NCBI RefSeq assembly: GCF_019192735.1
Contig: NZ_JAHTKP010000011.1
Coordinates: 124,001-188,000, forward strand
Length of the DNA: 64,000 nt
Source of the DNA: Kitasatospora aureofaciens
GTDB taxonomy: Bacteria > Actinomycetota > Actinomycetes > Streptomycetales > Streptomycetaceae
Direction of reading: 5' to 3'
In this document: positions 27,321-39,853 of the stretch, in pieces
Layout: every line of letters starts with the position of its first letter
Numbering within the stretch: position 1 is the stretch's first letter
The notes under the pieces: generated by a model
What the model was told of the DNA's origin: nothing
Databases searched by the model: none
The model's input: the letters and a program-made list of their open reading frames with translations, nothing else
Translations under genes and position numbers: made by a program

Positions 27321-28342
27321 GCCAACGCTCCGTCCGCCGCGCCCAGTACGTCCACCTGCAGGCCCTGTTCGCGCAGGTAGCCGATCGGCACCACGTTGTC
27401 CTGGTGGGCGCCGGACAGCTCGACCCGCATCCGGCCGACCATCCGGCCGGCGATGGTCTCCACCGCGGCGCCCAGGATGTTGATGTCGATCTGGTAGGTG
27501 CGGGCGAGCTGGGAGACGAACGGCTGGGCCGAGGTGTCGCCCTGGAAGGTGATCTCCAGCACGGTCGACCCGGCGTGGCCGGTGCCGAACTCGCTCAGCG
27601 GGAACAGCTCGCGGGCCAGCTCCGAACCGGGCTTGGCGAGCAGGTCGGTCAGCTCGCCGGACTCGACCACCCGGCCGCCGCGCATCAGGGCGGCGGAGTC
27701 GCAGACGGACTTGATGACGTCCATCTCGTGGGTGATCAGCAGGACGGTCAGGCCGAGCTGCTGGTTGAGGTCGCGCAGCAGCCTGAGGATCGAGCGGGTG
27801 GTCTCCGGGTCGAGCGCCGAGGTGGCCTCGTCGGAGAGCAGCACCTTCGGATCGCCGGCCAGCGCGCGGGCGATGCCGACGCGCTGCTTCTGGCCGCCGG
27901 AGAGCTGGTTGGGGTAGCTGCGGGCCTTGTCGCCGAGGCCGACCAGGTCGAGCAGCTCGGCGGCCCTGCGGCGGCGCTCGGTGCGGTCCAGGCCGATGAT
28001 CTCCAGCGGGAGTTCGACGTTCTGCTGCACCGTCCGTGAGGAGAGCAGGTTGAAGTGCTGGAAGACCATGCCGATCCGGCGCCGGGCCTCGCGCAGTTCC
28101 TTGCCGGCCCGGTTCTCGCCGCCGGACAGCGCGGTCAGCTCGACCCCGTCCACGGTGACGGTGCCGGAGGTCGGACGCTCCAGCATGTTCACGCAGCGGA
28201 TGAGGGTGGACTTGCCGGCGCCGCTGGTGCCGACGACTCCGTAGACCTCGCCCGGGCGGACGTGCAGGTCGACGCCGGCGAGGGCGGTCACCTCGCGGCC
28301 TCGGGAGCGGTAGACCTTCGTGAGGTCCGTGGTGGTGATCAC
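27317..28342 (-). CDS. metN: Methionine ABC transporter ATP-binding protein
   Basis: 341 residues. ABC ATPase with Walker A GTSGAGKS (38-45), Q-loop VFQHFNLL, signature LSGGQKQR and Walker B VLLSDEATSALDP. A C-terminal NIL domain (about 265-340, FQGDTSAQPFVSQLARTY) binds methionine and gives trans-inhibition in characterised MetN proteins. The GTG at 28342 has GGAAGC at 8-nt spacing. First clear gene of the operon; a short upstream frame may be coupled to it through GTGA. Confidence 0.93.
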   Translation of the reverse strand: MITTTDLTKVYRSRGREVTALAGVDLHVRPGEVYGVVGTSGAGKSTLIRCVNMLERPTSGTVTVDGVELTALSGGENRAGKELREARRRIGMVFQHFNLLSSRTVQQNVELPLEIIGLDRTERRRRAAELLDLVGLGDKARSYPNQLSGGQKQRVGIARALAGDPKVLLSDEATSALDPETTRSILRLLRDLNQQLGLTVLLITHEMDVIKSVCDSAALMRGGRVVESGELTDLLAKPGSELARELFPLSEFGTGHAGSTVLEITFQGDTSAQPFVSQLARTYQIDINILGAAVETIAGRMVGRMRVELSGAHQDNVVPIGYLREQGLQVDVLGAADGALA

Positions 28343-28503
28343 AGCTGCTTCCGTGGGTCAGGGGCGGGCGGCGCGTCGACCGCCCGACCGGGTTGCGGTC
28401 GGCGGCGTCCACGGCGCTTCGCCAGGGGGATCCGGACCTGCCACCCCTTGATCGTGGCCGCTGGACGGCGGGGCCGCGCGACGGCGTGGCCCTTACGAGT
28501 CAT
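28339..28503 (-). CDS. Possible 54-codon leader ORF coupled to metN
   Basis: ATG at 28503 opens a basic 54-residue frame beginning MTRKGHAVARPRRP whose TGA overlaps the metN GTG (GTGA). No Shine-Dalgarno stands before the ATG, and the peptide matches nothing I know. The coupling geometry is the only support. It could be a chance open frame in G+C-rich leader DNA. Confidence 0.25.
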   Translation of the reverse strand: MTRKGHAVARPRRPAATIKGWQVRIPLAKRRGRRRPQPGRAVDAPPAPDPRKQL

Positions 28504-28920
28504 CGGCTACGGGTCATCGGCACCCGCGGGTGTGCGGGCAGGCGAAAGGAAAAGGAAGGGGTACGGCAGGCTGGGCGCGCTCACACGAACGGGAACGGGC
28601 GCCGGGGTCTCGCTTCGGGGCGCGAGGAGGGGGACGGTGGCCCTCAGCAGTGACACATTCGACGGCACATGGCACGCTCACCTGCCGGCAGAGTGCCGGT
28701 GGGGGTCCATTTCGTCGTCGCAGTCATGTGAGCCAGTAAATCAGATGGGCCTATTTGTGGCCCAATTATGTGGATGCGATGTCCGCAATGCGGACAGTCA
28801 ACGCCACTACCTGCGGCGATACGGCTCGGCGCCGCCACCGGGGTGTCCGGATGTTGGCGGCGCCGAGGGGGCATGGGCGGGTGCGAACAGATCTGAACGG
28901 GTGCGAACGGGCGAAAGGGC
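28504..28920. other. Intergenic region with an AT-rich island and palindromes
   Basis: Base composition falls markedly between about 28660 and 28800. The island holds GTCCGCA-A-TGCGGAC (28780-28794) and GGGCC-N7-GGCCC (28746-28762). A 76-codon minus-strand frame (28644-28874) reads CPHCGHRIHIIGP near its middle and ends with four Cys, but its codons lack the G/C third-position bias and it uses a TTA. I do not call it a gene. TTGACT and CATAAT hexamers on the minus strand are 24 bp apart, too far for a normal promoter. Confidence 0.4.
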
Positions 28921-29424
28921 TCAGGCGGTCGCGGCGAGTTGTGACGCGGCGGACTTCTCCAGATGCACGAAGCTCAGCCGGCTGCTGACCTGCTCGACCT
29001 CGGTCTGGCGGTAGCCCTGGCGGGCGTACAGGCGTAGGTTGCCGAGGCTGCGGTGGCCGGTGAACAGGCGGTACGCGGTCACCGGGCGGCCGTCCTCGAC
29101 CAGGCGGCGCTCCAGCGCGTTCAGCAGCCGGCCGCCCAGGCCGTGTCGCTGCATCCGGGGGTGGACCACCAGGCGCCCTATCCGGCCGATGCCGTCGGCG
29201 TCGACGTGGCCGCGGACGGTACCGACCACCTCGTCGCCCAGCCGGGCGACCAGGAAGTGCTGCTCGGACAGTTCGGCGCGCAGGCTCTCCAGGCTCTGTG
29301 TCAGGGGCTCGATCGCCCAGTCGCCGTACAGCTCCGCCTCGGCCTGGTAACCGAGGTACTGAAGCTTGAGGATCTGCTCCGCGTCCTCGTCGTCCGCCGC
29401 CGAGATGATCACGCTCATGCCCAT
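28921..29424 (-). CDS. GNAT N-acetyltransferase
   Basis: 167 residues, single GNAT domain: AEQILKLQYLGYQAEAEL at the start, then VGTVRGHVDADGIGRIGRLVVHPRMQRHGLGGRLLNALE, which gives motif A (V-H-P-x3-R-x-G-x-G-x-L), and NLRLYARQGYRQT in motif B. The frame is open to 29571, but the ATG at 29424 is preceded by GGGAGG with 9-nt spacing. It is isolated between intergenic repeats. The substrate cannot be inferred. Confidence 0.8.
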   Translation of the reverse strand: MGMSVIISAADDEDAEQILKLQYLGYQAEAELYGDWAIEPLTQSLESLRAELSEQHFLVARLGDEVVGTVRGHVDADGIGRIGRLVVHPRMQRHGLGGRLLNALERRLVEDGRPVTAYRLFTGHRSLGNLRLYARQGYRQTEVEQVSSRLSFVHLEKSAASQLAATA

Positions 29425-29678
29425 GTGCTGGGGCCTCCCCATCGTCGTGCCCGGCGCGCAAACGTGAGGGTGCCGCACCGGATGCCCTGCCGGAGGTGTC
29501 CCGGCCGGGGATCTGCCCTGGCCGGGGGTGGCGCACGAACGTACCAGCCGCACGGCCCGGGAGGGGACCATGCCGCCGGCGACGCGCTCACGCTCAGTAT
29601 CCGAGTGATCGCGGCACCGTCAAGAGCTACGTTCGCCAGCGCTCTACCCGTGTGTCAGGTTCTCTCAACCTTCGGGGG

Positions 29679-29814
29679 GTTGGACGTGGCGAGGGTCACG
29701 CGAGGGATGGGGGTGAGTGAAGGGGCCCGCGCGGGAGTGGAGCGAGGAAGCGCGCGGGTTGGACGTGGCGAGGGTCACGCGAGGGATGGGGGTGGGTGAA
29801 GGGGCCCGCGCGGG
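29679..29814. repeat. 57-bp direct repeat, two copies
   Basis: Copies at 29679-29735 and 29758-29814 differ at one base (GTGAGTGA versus GTGGGTGA), separated by 22 bp. Both contain GGTTGGACGTGGCGAGGGTC-like sequence and end GGGGCCCGCGCGGG. No gene lies in 29425-29844. Function unknown; possibly a binding-site array or slippage product. Confidence 0.8.
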
Positions 29815-29844
29815 GTCTGGCGTGAGGAGATTCACCTCGAACCC

Positions 29845-30102
29845 TCACAGGTACCGCTCGGTGTGGAGGAGGGCACGCAGGCAGGCGAGGCAGCGGGAGC
29901 GGGTGGGGCCGATGGAGCCGCGGGGCATGCCGAGGCGTTCGGAGAGTTCGCGGTAGGTCGGCGGCGGGTCCTCGGCGAGGGCGGCGACCAGCTGGGGGCA
30001 GCGGCCGGGCAGGGCGGCCACCGCGTCGCGGACCACGCGGCGGCGGCGCTCGGCGAGGAACACGTCCTCGGCGGAGGGGACGGTCGGAAGGCTGGTGCAC
30101 AC
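29845..30102 (-). CDS. Stand-alone sigma-70 region 4-like DNA-binding protein
   Basis: 85 residues. The C-terminal two-thirds match a sigma region 4 helix-turn-helix of the actinobacterial ECF type: [20 protein letters not shown], then [20 protein letters not shown] and a final basic helix. There is no region 2, so it cannot be a complete sigma factor. It may be a decayed ECF gene, a domain used as a separate regulator, or a protein needing a partner. GTG 30102 lacks a clear ribosome site. It lies upstream of nothing obvious, about 100 bp past argH on the same strand. Confidence 0.55.
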   Translation of the reverse strand: MCTSLPTVPSAEDVFLAERRRRVVRDAVAALPGRCPQLVAALAEDPPPTYRELSERLGMPRGSIGPTRSRCLACLRALLHTERYL

Positions 30103-30210
30103 ACCGTGCTTGACGGGCCCGGGCGGGGCCGGTTACGCCCGGCCGGTCGCGCGGACGGGAAAGGGGCGCGACGGTCCGACCGCCACGCCCCTCCCCCACT
30201 GCTCCCGGAG

Positions 30211-31647
<1,437 letters not shown>

Positions 31648-31686
31648 TTACGGGAAACGGGCGTTGGGGGAATCTAGCGGGTGGGC

Positions 31687-32880
31687 TCAGGCGAGGTCAC
31701 GCCGGGCGGCGAGCTTCGAGGACATCCCGAAGATCTCGATGAAGCCCTTGGACATCGACTGGTCGAAGGTGTCGCCGGTGTCGTAGGTGGCGAGGTTGAA
31801 GTCGTACAGCGACTGGTCGGACCTACGGCCGTTGACGACGGCCCGGCCGCCGTGCAGGACCATCCGGATGTCGCCGGAGACGTACTGGTTGGCCTCGTTC
31901 ACGAAGCCGTCCAGCGCGCGCTTGAGCGGGGAGAACCAGAGGCCGTCGTAGACGAGTTCGGCCCAGCGCTGCTCCACCTGCCGCTTGTAGCGGGCGAGTT
32001 CGCGCTCGACGGTGACGTTCTCCAGGGCCTGGTGGGCGGTGATCAGGGCGATCGCGCCGGGGGCCTCGTAGATCTCCCGGGACTTGATGCCGACCAGCCG
32101 GTCCTCGACCATGTCCAGCCGGCCGACGCCCTGGGCGCCCGCCCGCCGGTTCAGCTCCTCGATGGCCTGCAGGACGGTGACCTTGCGGCCGTCGACGGCG
32201 ACCGGGACGCCGGCGTCGAAGGTGATGACCACCTCGTCGGCCTCGCGCGGGGTGGCCGGGTTCTGGGTGTACTCGTAGACGTCCTCGATCGGGGCGTTCC
32301 AGATGTCCTCCAGGAAGCCGGTCTCGACGGCCCGGCCGAAGACGTTCTGGTCGATCGAGTACGGGGACTTCTTGGTGGTGGCGATCGGCAGACCCTTGGC
32401 CTCGGCGAAGGCGATGGCCTTGTCCCGGGTCATCGCGTAGTCGCGGACCGGGGCGATGCACTTCAGGCCGGGGGCGAGGGAGTTGATGCCGACCTCGAAG
32501 CGGACCTGGTCGTTGCCCTTGCCGGTGCAGCCGTGGGCGACGGTGGTGGCGCCGTGCTTCTTCGCGGCGGCGGCCAGGTGCTTGACGATCACCGGCCGGG
32601 AGAGCGCGGAGACCAGCGGGTACTGGCCCTGGTAGAGCGCGTTGGCCTTGAGGGCCGGCAGGCAGTACTCGTCGGCGAACTCCTCGCGGGCGTCCGCGAC
32701 CTCGGCCTCGACGGCCCCGCAGTCCAGCGCCCGCTGCCGGATGACGTCCAGGTCCTCGCCGCCCTGGCCGACGTCGACGGCGACGGCGATGACCTCGGCG
32801 CCGGTCTCCTCGGCGATCCAGCCGATGCAGACGGACGTGTCCAGTCCGCCCGAGTAGGCGAGTATGACGCGCTCGGTCAC
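31687..32880 (-). CDS. argG: Argininosuccinate synthase
   Basis: 397 residues. The PP-loop AYSGGLDTS at the N terminus binds ATP, with [14 protein letters not shown] and [10 protein letters not shown] as further family hallmarks. It joins citrulline and aspartate with ATP to argininosuccinate. The GTG at 32880 follows GGAGAAAG at 5-8 nt; the longer open frame upstream lacks similarity. An ARG-box-like palindrome (GCATA-AG-TATGC) about 60 bp upstream suggests ArgR control. Here argG is next to argH and 150 bp from the argCJBDR operon. Confidence 0.95.
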   Translation of the reverse strand: MTERVILAYSGGLDTSVCIGWIAEETGAEVIAVAVDVGQGGEDLDVIRQRALDCGAVEAEVADAREEFADEYCLPALKANALYQGQYPLVSALSRPVIVKHLAAAAKKHGATTVAHGCTGKGNDQVRFEVGINSLAPGLKCIAPVRDYAMTRDKAIAFAEAKGLPIATTKKSPYSIDQNVFGRAVETGFLEDIWNAPIEDVYEYTQNPATPREADEVVITFDAGVPVAVDGRKVTVLQAIEELNRRAGAQGVGRLDMVEDRLVGIKSREIYEAPGAIALITAHQALENVTVERELARYKRQVEQRWAELVYDGLWFSPLKRALDGFVNEANQYVSGDIRMVLHGGRAVVNGRRSDQSLYDFNLATYDTGDTFDQSMSKGFIEIFGMSSKLAARRDLA

Positions 32881-32940
32881 GGCTTTCTCCTTACAGCTGT
32901 GCGTACTGGCCGAAGTAGCCGTACAGGTTTGCGGCGATGG

Positions 32941-32952
32941 GCATAAGTATGC
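32941..32952 (-). promoter_or_regulatory. ARG-box-like operator upstream of argG
   Basis: GCATAAGTATGC is an inverted repeat with a 2-base centre. ArgR boxes in streptomycetes are AT-rich imperfect palindromes with GCAT/ATGC ends, and this lies between the argR terminator and the argG start. Confidence 0.5.
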
Positions 32953-32973
32953 ACGACTCCGTATGAAACACAA

Positions 32974-33007
32974 AACCCCGGCCGGTGGGAGTCCACCGGC
33001 CGGGGTT
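32974..33007 (-). terminator. Rho-independent terminator of argCJBDR
   Basis: Perfect 15-bp arms (32974-32988 and 32993-33007) with a GAGT loop, and a T-rich run (TTTTGTGTTTC) on the minus strand. It lies 24 bp past argR and separates it from argG. Confidence 0.85.
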
Positions 33008-33031
33008 GTGAGGTGCTCGGGTGCTCGGACG

Positions 33032-33580
33032 CTACTGCGCCTTGGCCTGGGCGAGTTGCATGAGGTGGTCGGCGAGCGCCTGCCCGCCGGCCGGGTCCCG
33101 GCTGATCAGCAGGACGGTGTCGTCGCCGGCGATGGTGCCGATGATCTCGAACACCTCGGCCTGGTCGATCGCCGAGGCGAGGAACTGCGCGGCCCCCGGC
33201 GGGGTGCGCAGCACCACCAGGTTGCCGGAGGCGGTGGCGGAGACCATGAGCTCGCCGGCCAGCCGGGCCATCCGCCCCTCGCTGGCCGACTCCCCCATCG
33301 GGGCGCGCGGCGTGCGGTCGCCGCCCTCGGCCGGGACCGCGTAGATCAGCGCGCCGTCCCGGTTGCGGATCTTGACCGCGCCCAGTTCGTCCAGGTCCCG
33401 CGAGAGGGTGGCCTGGGTGACCACGAGTCCGTCGTCGGCGAGCAGCTTGGCGAGCTGGCTCTGCGAGCGCACGGGCTGGCGGGTGAGCAGGTCCACGATC
33501 CGCCGGTGGCGCGCGGTGCGGGTCTGCGGCACCTGCGGCGTCGGGCCGGCGGCGGACTGGCCGGAGTGGGAAGCGGTCAT
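33032..33580 (-). CDS. argR: Arginine repressor
   Basis: 182 residues. The N-terminal winged helix includes [30 protein letters not shown]. The C-terminal hexamerisation and arginine-binding domain contains [19 protein letters not shown] with the conserved Gly-Asp-Asp. In the presence of arginine it represses arg genes at ARG boxes. As last gene of its own operon (23 bp after argD) it is likely autoregulated through the argC promoter. Confidence 0.95.
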   Translation of the reverse strand: MTASHSGQSAAGPTPQVPQTRTARHRRIVDLLTRQPVRSQSQLAKLLADDGLVVTQATLSRDLDELGAVKIRNRDGALIYAVPAEGGDRTPRAPMGESASEGRMARLAGELMVSATASGNLVVLRTPPGAAQFLASAIDQAEVFEIIGTIAGDDTVLLISRDPAGGQALADHLMQLAQAKAQ

Positions 33581-33603
33581 GTGATTATTCTCCCGGACTA
33601 CGG

Positions 33604-34809
33604 TCAGCTCGCATCGCCCGGGGCGCTCTCCCGCACCGTCCGGAGGATGCCGGGCAGGGCGGAGAGGAAGGCGTCCGCCTCCTGCTCGGTCAGCACCAGC
33701 GGCGGCGCGAGCCGGACCGCGTCCGGGACTGCGGCGTTGACCAGGAAGCCGGCGTCCTGCGCGGCGGCCTGGATCCTGGCCGAAACGGGCTCGGTGAGCA
33801 CGATGCCGAGCAGCAGGCCGGCGCCGCGCACGTGCGAGACCAGCGGGTCGCCGATCGCCTCCACGCCGTGCCGCAGCCGCTCGCCGATCTTGCGGACGTG
33901 CTCCAGCAGGCCCTCGGACTCGATGGTGTCGAGCACCGCGAGCCCGGCCGCGGCGGCCACCGGGTTGCCGCCGAAGGTGGTGCCGTGCTGGCCCGGGGTG
34001 AGCAGCTCGGCGGCCTCCCCGAAGGCGAGCACAGCGCCCATCGGCAGGCCGCCGCCGAGTGCCTTGGCGAGGGTGACGACGTCCGGCTCGACGCCCTCGA
34101 AGGCCTGGTGGGCGTACCAGTGGCCGGTGCGGCCGATGCCGGTCTGGATCTCGTCCAGGACCAGCAGCGTCCCCGTCGCGCGGGTGATCTCGCGGGCGGC
34201 CTTCAGGTAGCCGTCGGGCAGCGGGATGGCGCCGTTCTCGCCCTGGATCGGCTCCAGGAAGACGGCCGCGGTCCCGGTGGTGACGGCCACGCGCAGCGCC
34301 TCGATGTCGCCGAACGGGACGTGCGTGACGTCGCCGGGCAGCGGGCGGAACGGGTCCTGCTTGGCGGGCTGGCCGGTGAGCGCGAGGGCGCCCATCGTCC
34401 GGCCGTGGAAGCCGCCCTGGAGGGCGACCAGGTGGGTGCGGCCGGTCCGCCGGCTGATCTTGAACGCGGCCTCGTTGGCCTCGGCGCCGGAGTTGCAGAA
34501 GAACACCCGGCCGCCCGGCCGGCCGTCCAGCTTCAGCAGCCGCTCGGCGAGGGCGATGGTCGGCTCGGCCATGAAGAGGTTGGAGACGTGGCCGAGGGTG
34601 GCGATCTGCCGGCTCACGGCCTCGACGACCGCCGGGTGGGCGGTGCCGAGGGCGTTGACGGCGATGCCGCCGAGCAGGTCGGTGTACTCCTTGCCGTCGG
34701 CGTCCCAGAGCTTCACGCCCTCGCCGCGGACCAGCGGGATCCGGGGGGTGCCGTAGTTGTCGGTGAACGTGTGCTGCCAGCGGTTCGTCAGCTGCTCGTT
34801 CACGGTCAT
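33604..34809 (-). CDS. argD: Acetylornithine aminotransferase
   Basis: 401 residues, class III PLP aminotransferase. [18 protein letters not shown] binds the cofactor phosphate, [15 protein letters not shown] holds the PLP-binding Asp, and [16 protein letters not shown] contains the Schiff-base Lys. It converts N-acetylglutamate semialdehyde to N-acetylornithine. The ATG at 34809 overlaps the argB stop by 4 bp (ATGA), showing translational coupling. Confidence 0.95.
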   Translation of the reverse strand: MTVNEQLTNRWQHTFTDNYGTPRIPLVRGEGVKLWDADGKEYTDLLGGIAVNALGTAHPAVVEAVSRQIATLGHVSNLFMAEPTIALAERLLKLDGRPGGRVFFCNSGAEANEAAFKISRRTGRTHLVALQGGFHGRTMGALALTGQPAKQDPFRPLPGDVTHVPFGDIEALRVAVTTGTAAVFLEPIQGENGAIPLPDGYLKAAREITRATGTLLVLDEIQTGIGRTGHWYAHQAFEGVEPDVVTLAKALGGGLPMGAVLAFGEAAELLTPGQHGTTFGGNPVAAAAGLAVLDTIESEGLLEHVRKIGERLRHGVEAIGDPLVSHVRGAGLLLGIVLTEPVSARIQAAAQDAGFLVNAAVPDAVRLAPPLVLTEQEADAFLSALPGILRTVRESAPGDAS

Positions 34810-35738
34810 GCCAGTCCCCCGGTCACGGTCGCTTCGTCGTCCGGCACGACCATCGTGCCGATGCCCTCGTCGGTGAAGATCTCCAGCAGCAGGCTGTGCG
34901 GCACCCGGCCGTCCAGGACGCGGGCGGTGCCCACGCCGGAGCGGACGGCGCGCAGGCAGCCCTCCATCTTGGGGAGCATGCCGCTGGCCAGGCCGGGCAG
35001 CAGCGCCTCCAGCTCGCTCGCGCCGAGCTGGCTGATCACGTCGTCGGAGTTCGGCCAGTCCTTGTACAAACCCTCGACGTCGGTGAGGACCACCAGCATC
35101 TCGGCGCCGAGCGCGACCGCGAGGGCGGAGGCGGCGGTGTCGGCGTTGATGTTGTAGACGTGGCCGTCGGCGCCGCGCGCGATCGAGGAGATCACCGGGA
35201 TGCGGCCGTCACCGATCAGCGCCTTCACCGCGCCGGCCTCGATGTTGACGATGTCGCCGACCAGGCCGATGTCGACCTGCTCGCCGTCCACGACCGCGTA
35301 CCGCTTGACGGCGGTCATGGTGTGCGCGTCCTCGCCGGTTATGCCGACCGCGAACGGGCCGTGCTCGTTGAGCAGGCCGACCAACTCGCGCTGGACCTGC
35401 CCGGCCAGCACCATCCGGACCACGTCCATGGTCTCGGGGGTTGTGACGCGCAGGCCGTTGGTGAAGCTGGACTCCAGGCCCAGCTTTTCCAGCTGGGCGC
35501 TGATCTGCGGGCCGCCGCCGTGCACCACGACGGGGTGCAGTCCGGCGTAGCGGAGGAAGACGACGTCCTGGGCGAAGGCCGCCTTGAGCTCGTCGTCGAC
35601 CATGGCGTTGCCGCCGAACTTGATCACGACGGTCTTGCCGTGGAAGCGCTCCAGCCAGGGCAGCGCCTCGATCAGCGTCATGGCCTTGGGCAACGCGGTG
35701 TTGTTGCGGGCCTGTTCGCCCTTGGGTGCGATCTGCAC
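34806..35738 (-). CDS. argB: Acetylglutamate kinase
   Basis: 310 residues of the amino acid kinase fold. [11 protein letters not shown] gives the nucleotide-binding Lys and Gly pair, [19 protein letters not shown] is the substrate and hinge region, and [20 protein letters not shown] is the C-terminal ATP site. It phosphorylates N-acetylglutamate, usually the arginine feedback point. It lies 25 bp after argJ. Confidence 0.95.
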   Translation of the reverse strand: MQIAPKGEQARNNTALPKAMTLIEALPWLERFHGKTVVIKFGGNAMVDDELKAAFAQDVVFLRYAGLHPVVVHGGGPQISAQLEKLGLESSFTNGLRVTTPETMDVVRMVLAGQVQRELVGLLNEHGPFAVGITGEDAHTMTAVKRYAVVDGEQVDIGLVGDIVNIEAGAVKALIGDGRIPVISSIARGADGHVYNINADTAASALAVALGAEMLVVLTDVEGLYKDWPNSDDVISQLGASELEALLPGLASGMLPKMEGCLRAVRSGVGTARVLDGRVPHSLLLEIFTDEGIGTMVVPDDEATVTGGLA

Positions 35739-35763
35739 GGGTATCGGGTTTCCCTCGTCCGGA

Positions 35764-38336
<2,573 letters not shown>

Positions 38337-38428
38337 TCACTTTCCGCTTTCCGGTGGCCACCCCGTAGTCGCGCGGCTAGGGTGGGCGACGATCCGTCGG
38401 GCTCCTGACGGGCCGAGCGTGGGGCGGG

Positions 38429-39853
38429 ATGCGGATGGCGGCCACTGTCGGCGTGAGGTCACGGTCGCACCGCTTCGGCCGCAGGCCCGCCGCGCCGCCC
38501 ACCACTCCGGCCCGGCTGCGCCGGGTTGTGGTCGCGCTGGTCCTGTGCACGGCGGCGCTGTGGGGGACGCTGGAAGCGGCGCTCGCCGGCGCGCACACGA
38601 CGGTGTCCGCCGCCGAAGCCCACGCCGATCCGGCCCTTGTCGACATCGCGCAGCTGTCGTACCTGCTCGCCGACGCGGACCGGGTCGCGGCCGGGAGCTT
38701 CGCCTCGGGGACGGTGCGCCTGAGTGGACCGGGGCAGCGCTACCAGGACGATCTGAAGTCGGCTCACCAGGCGTTGGCCCGGGCCGCCGAGCACGACGCG
38801 ACCGGGCCGGCCGGGAGCGGGCGACTGCAGGCCGTCGAGGGACTGCTCGTCGAGTACACCAGCCTGATCGAACAGGCGCACGCCACCGAGAACCAAGGTG
38901 CCCTCGGCGCCGCCTACTTGAGCTACGCCTCAAGCCTGATGCACAAACCCGGTGATGGAGTCCTCGCCCAGGTCCAGCAACTGCGGGCCGCCGATCAGCG
39001 GGAACTGAGCCGGCAACAGCAGAGCGGATGGCTTGCCCCGGTCGTGTTGCTCGGCGTGCTCGCCCCTGCGGTGCTCGCCCTGGTCCTGCTGGTCGGTACG
39101 CAGCGCTTTCTGAGCCGCCACTTCAACCGGCGGCTCAACCCGTGCCTGCTCACCGCGTCCGTCCTGCTGCTCGCGCTGGCCAGCTGGACGGTGGTGGCGA
39201 CCCTGCACACCGACCGGGCCTTCGGCACCGCCACCGACGAGGTGCTGCCCCGGCTGACCGCCGCCTGGCAGGCTCGCGCGCTCGCCGCCGATGCGGCAGG
39301 CGGCGATGCGCTGGCGGTGGTCCAGACCGTCCCCGGACAGGACCTTTCCGACGACTTCGCCACCTACACCGGCCCGCTGGCAGACCGTCCGGTCACGCCG
39401 GGAGTGGTCGCGGCGGCCGAGAACCAGCAGCCCACGTTCCACGGCATCCTCGCCGACCTGTTCGATGCCGACCTCCGCCCCGACTCCTCCCCAGCGAAAC
39501 GGGACGCCGCCTTGCACACCCTCCAGGACTTCCAGCAGTTCACCGCGGCCGATGCCGAGCTGCGCCGGCAGGCCGCCACGCGCGGCCCCGCCACGGCAGC
39601 CGCGGCCGACCCCGCCGTGGTGGCCACGGCTGTTGGCCCCGGCGCCGCCCAACTGGGCGGCGCCGGCGCGGCGTTCGACGCCGACCTGGCCCGTCTCACG
39701 GAGCTGGACCGGCAACGGCTGGCCGATGCCGAGTCAGCGGCCCGCTCCGACCTGGGCCTGGGCCGCGCGCTCCCGGTGCTGTGCGCCGCCATCGCGGTGC
39801 TCTGCCTGGGCGGCCTCTGGCCACGGATCGACGAGTACCGGGCCGCGCGATGA
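38429..39853 (+). CDS. Four-TM membrane protein with duplicated extracytoplasmic domain (transposon cargo)
   Basis: 474 residues, function unknown. Membrane helices at about 31-52, 203-224, 238-260 and 446-466 frame two extracytoplasmic regions (about 53-200 and 260-445). Each is alpha-helical, rich in Ala, Asp and Gln, and looks like a four-helix bundle sensor. The layout TM-bundle-TM repeated twice suggests internal duplication. There is no kinase, HAMP or chemotaxis domain. The stop overlaps the start of the solute-binding lipoprotein (ATGA), so the two are made together and may form a sensing or uptake complex. ATG 38429 follows GGGGCGGG. Confidence 0.7.
   Translation: MRMAATVGVRSRSHRFGRRPAAPPTTPARLRRVVVALVLCTAALWGTLEAALAGAHTTVSAAEAHADPALVDIAQLSYLLADADRVAAGSFASGTVRLSGPGQRYQDDLKSAHQALARAAEHDATGPAGSGRLQAVEGLLVEYTSLIEQAHATENQGALGAAYLSYASSLMHKPGDGVLAQVQQLRAADQRELSRQQQSGWLAPVVLLGVLAPAVLALVLLVGTQRFLSRHFNRRLNPCLLTASVLLLALASWTVVATLHTDRAFGTATDEVLPRLTAAWQARALAADAAGGDALAVVQTVPGQDLSDDFATYTGPLADRPVTPGVVAAAENQQPTFHGILADLFDADLRPDSSPAKRDAALHTLQDFQQFTAADAELRRQAATRGPATAAAADPAVVATAVGPGAAQLGGAGAAFDADLARLTELDRQRLADAESAARSDLGLGRALPVLCAAIAVLCLGGLWPRIDEYRAAR

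Noticed and set aside
28343-28530. SAM riboswitch before metN
   Set aside because: ATCAAGGGGTGGCAGG looks slightly like a SAM-I core, but the following conserved GGCAACC segment and pairing are missing.
28644-28874. 76-codon Cys-rich minus-strand ORF as a gene
   Set aside because: Codon use lacks host third-position bias, there is no ribosome site and the start is in a shadow of a neighbouring frame; kept only as a finding.
32891-32944. 17-residue leader peptide before argG
   Set aside because: Starts at an ATG without ribosome site, has no Arg codons, and overlaps the ARG-box region; most likely chance.
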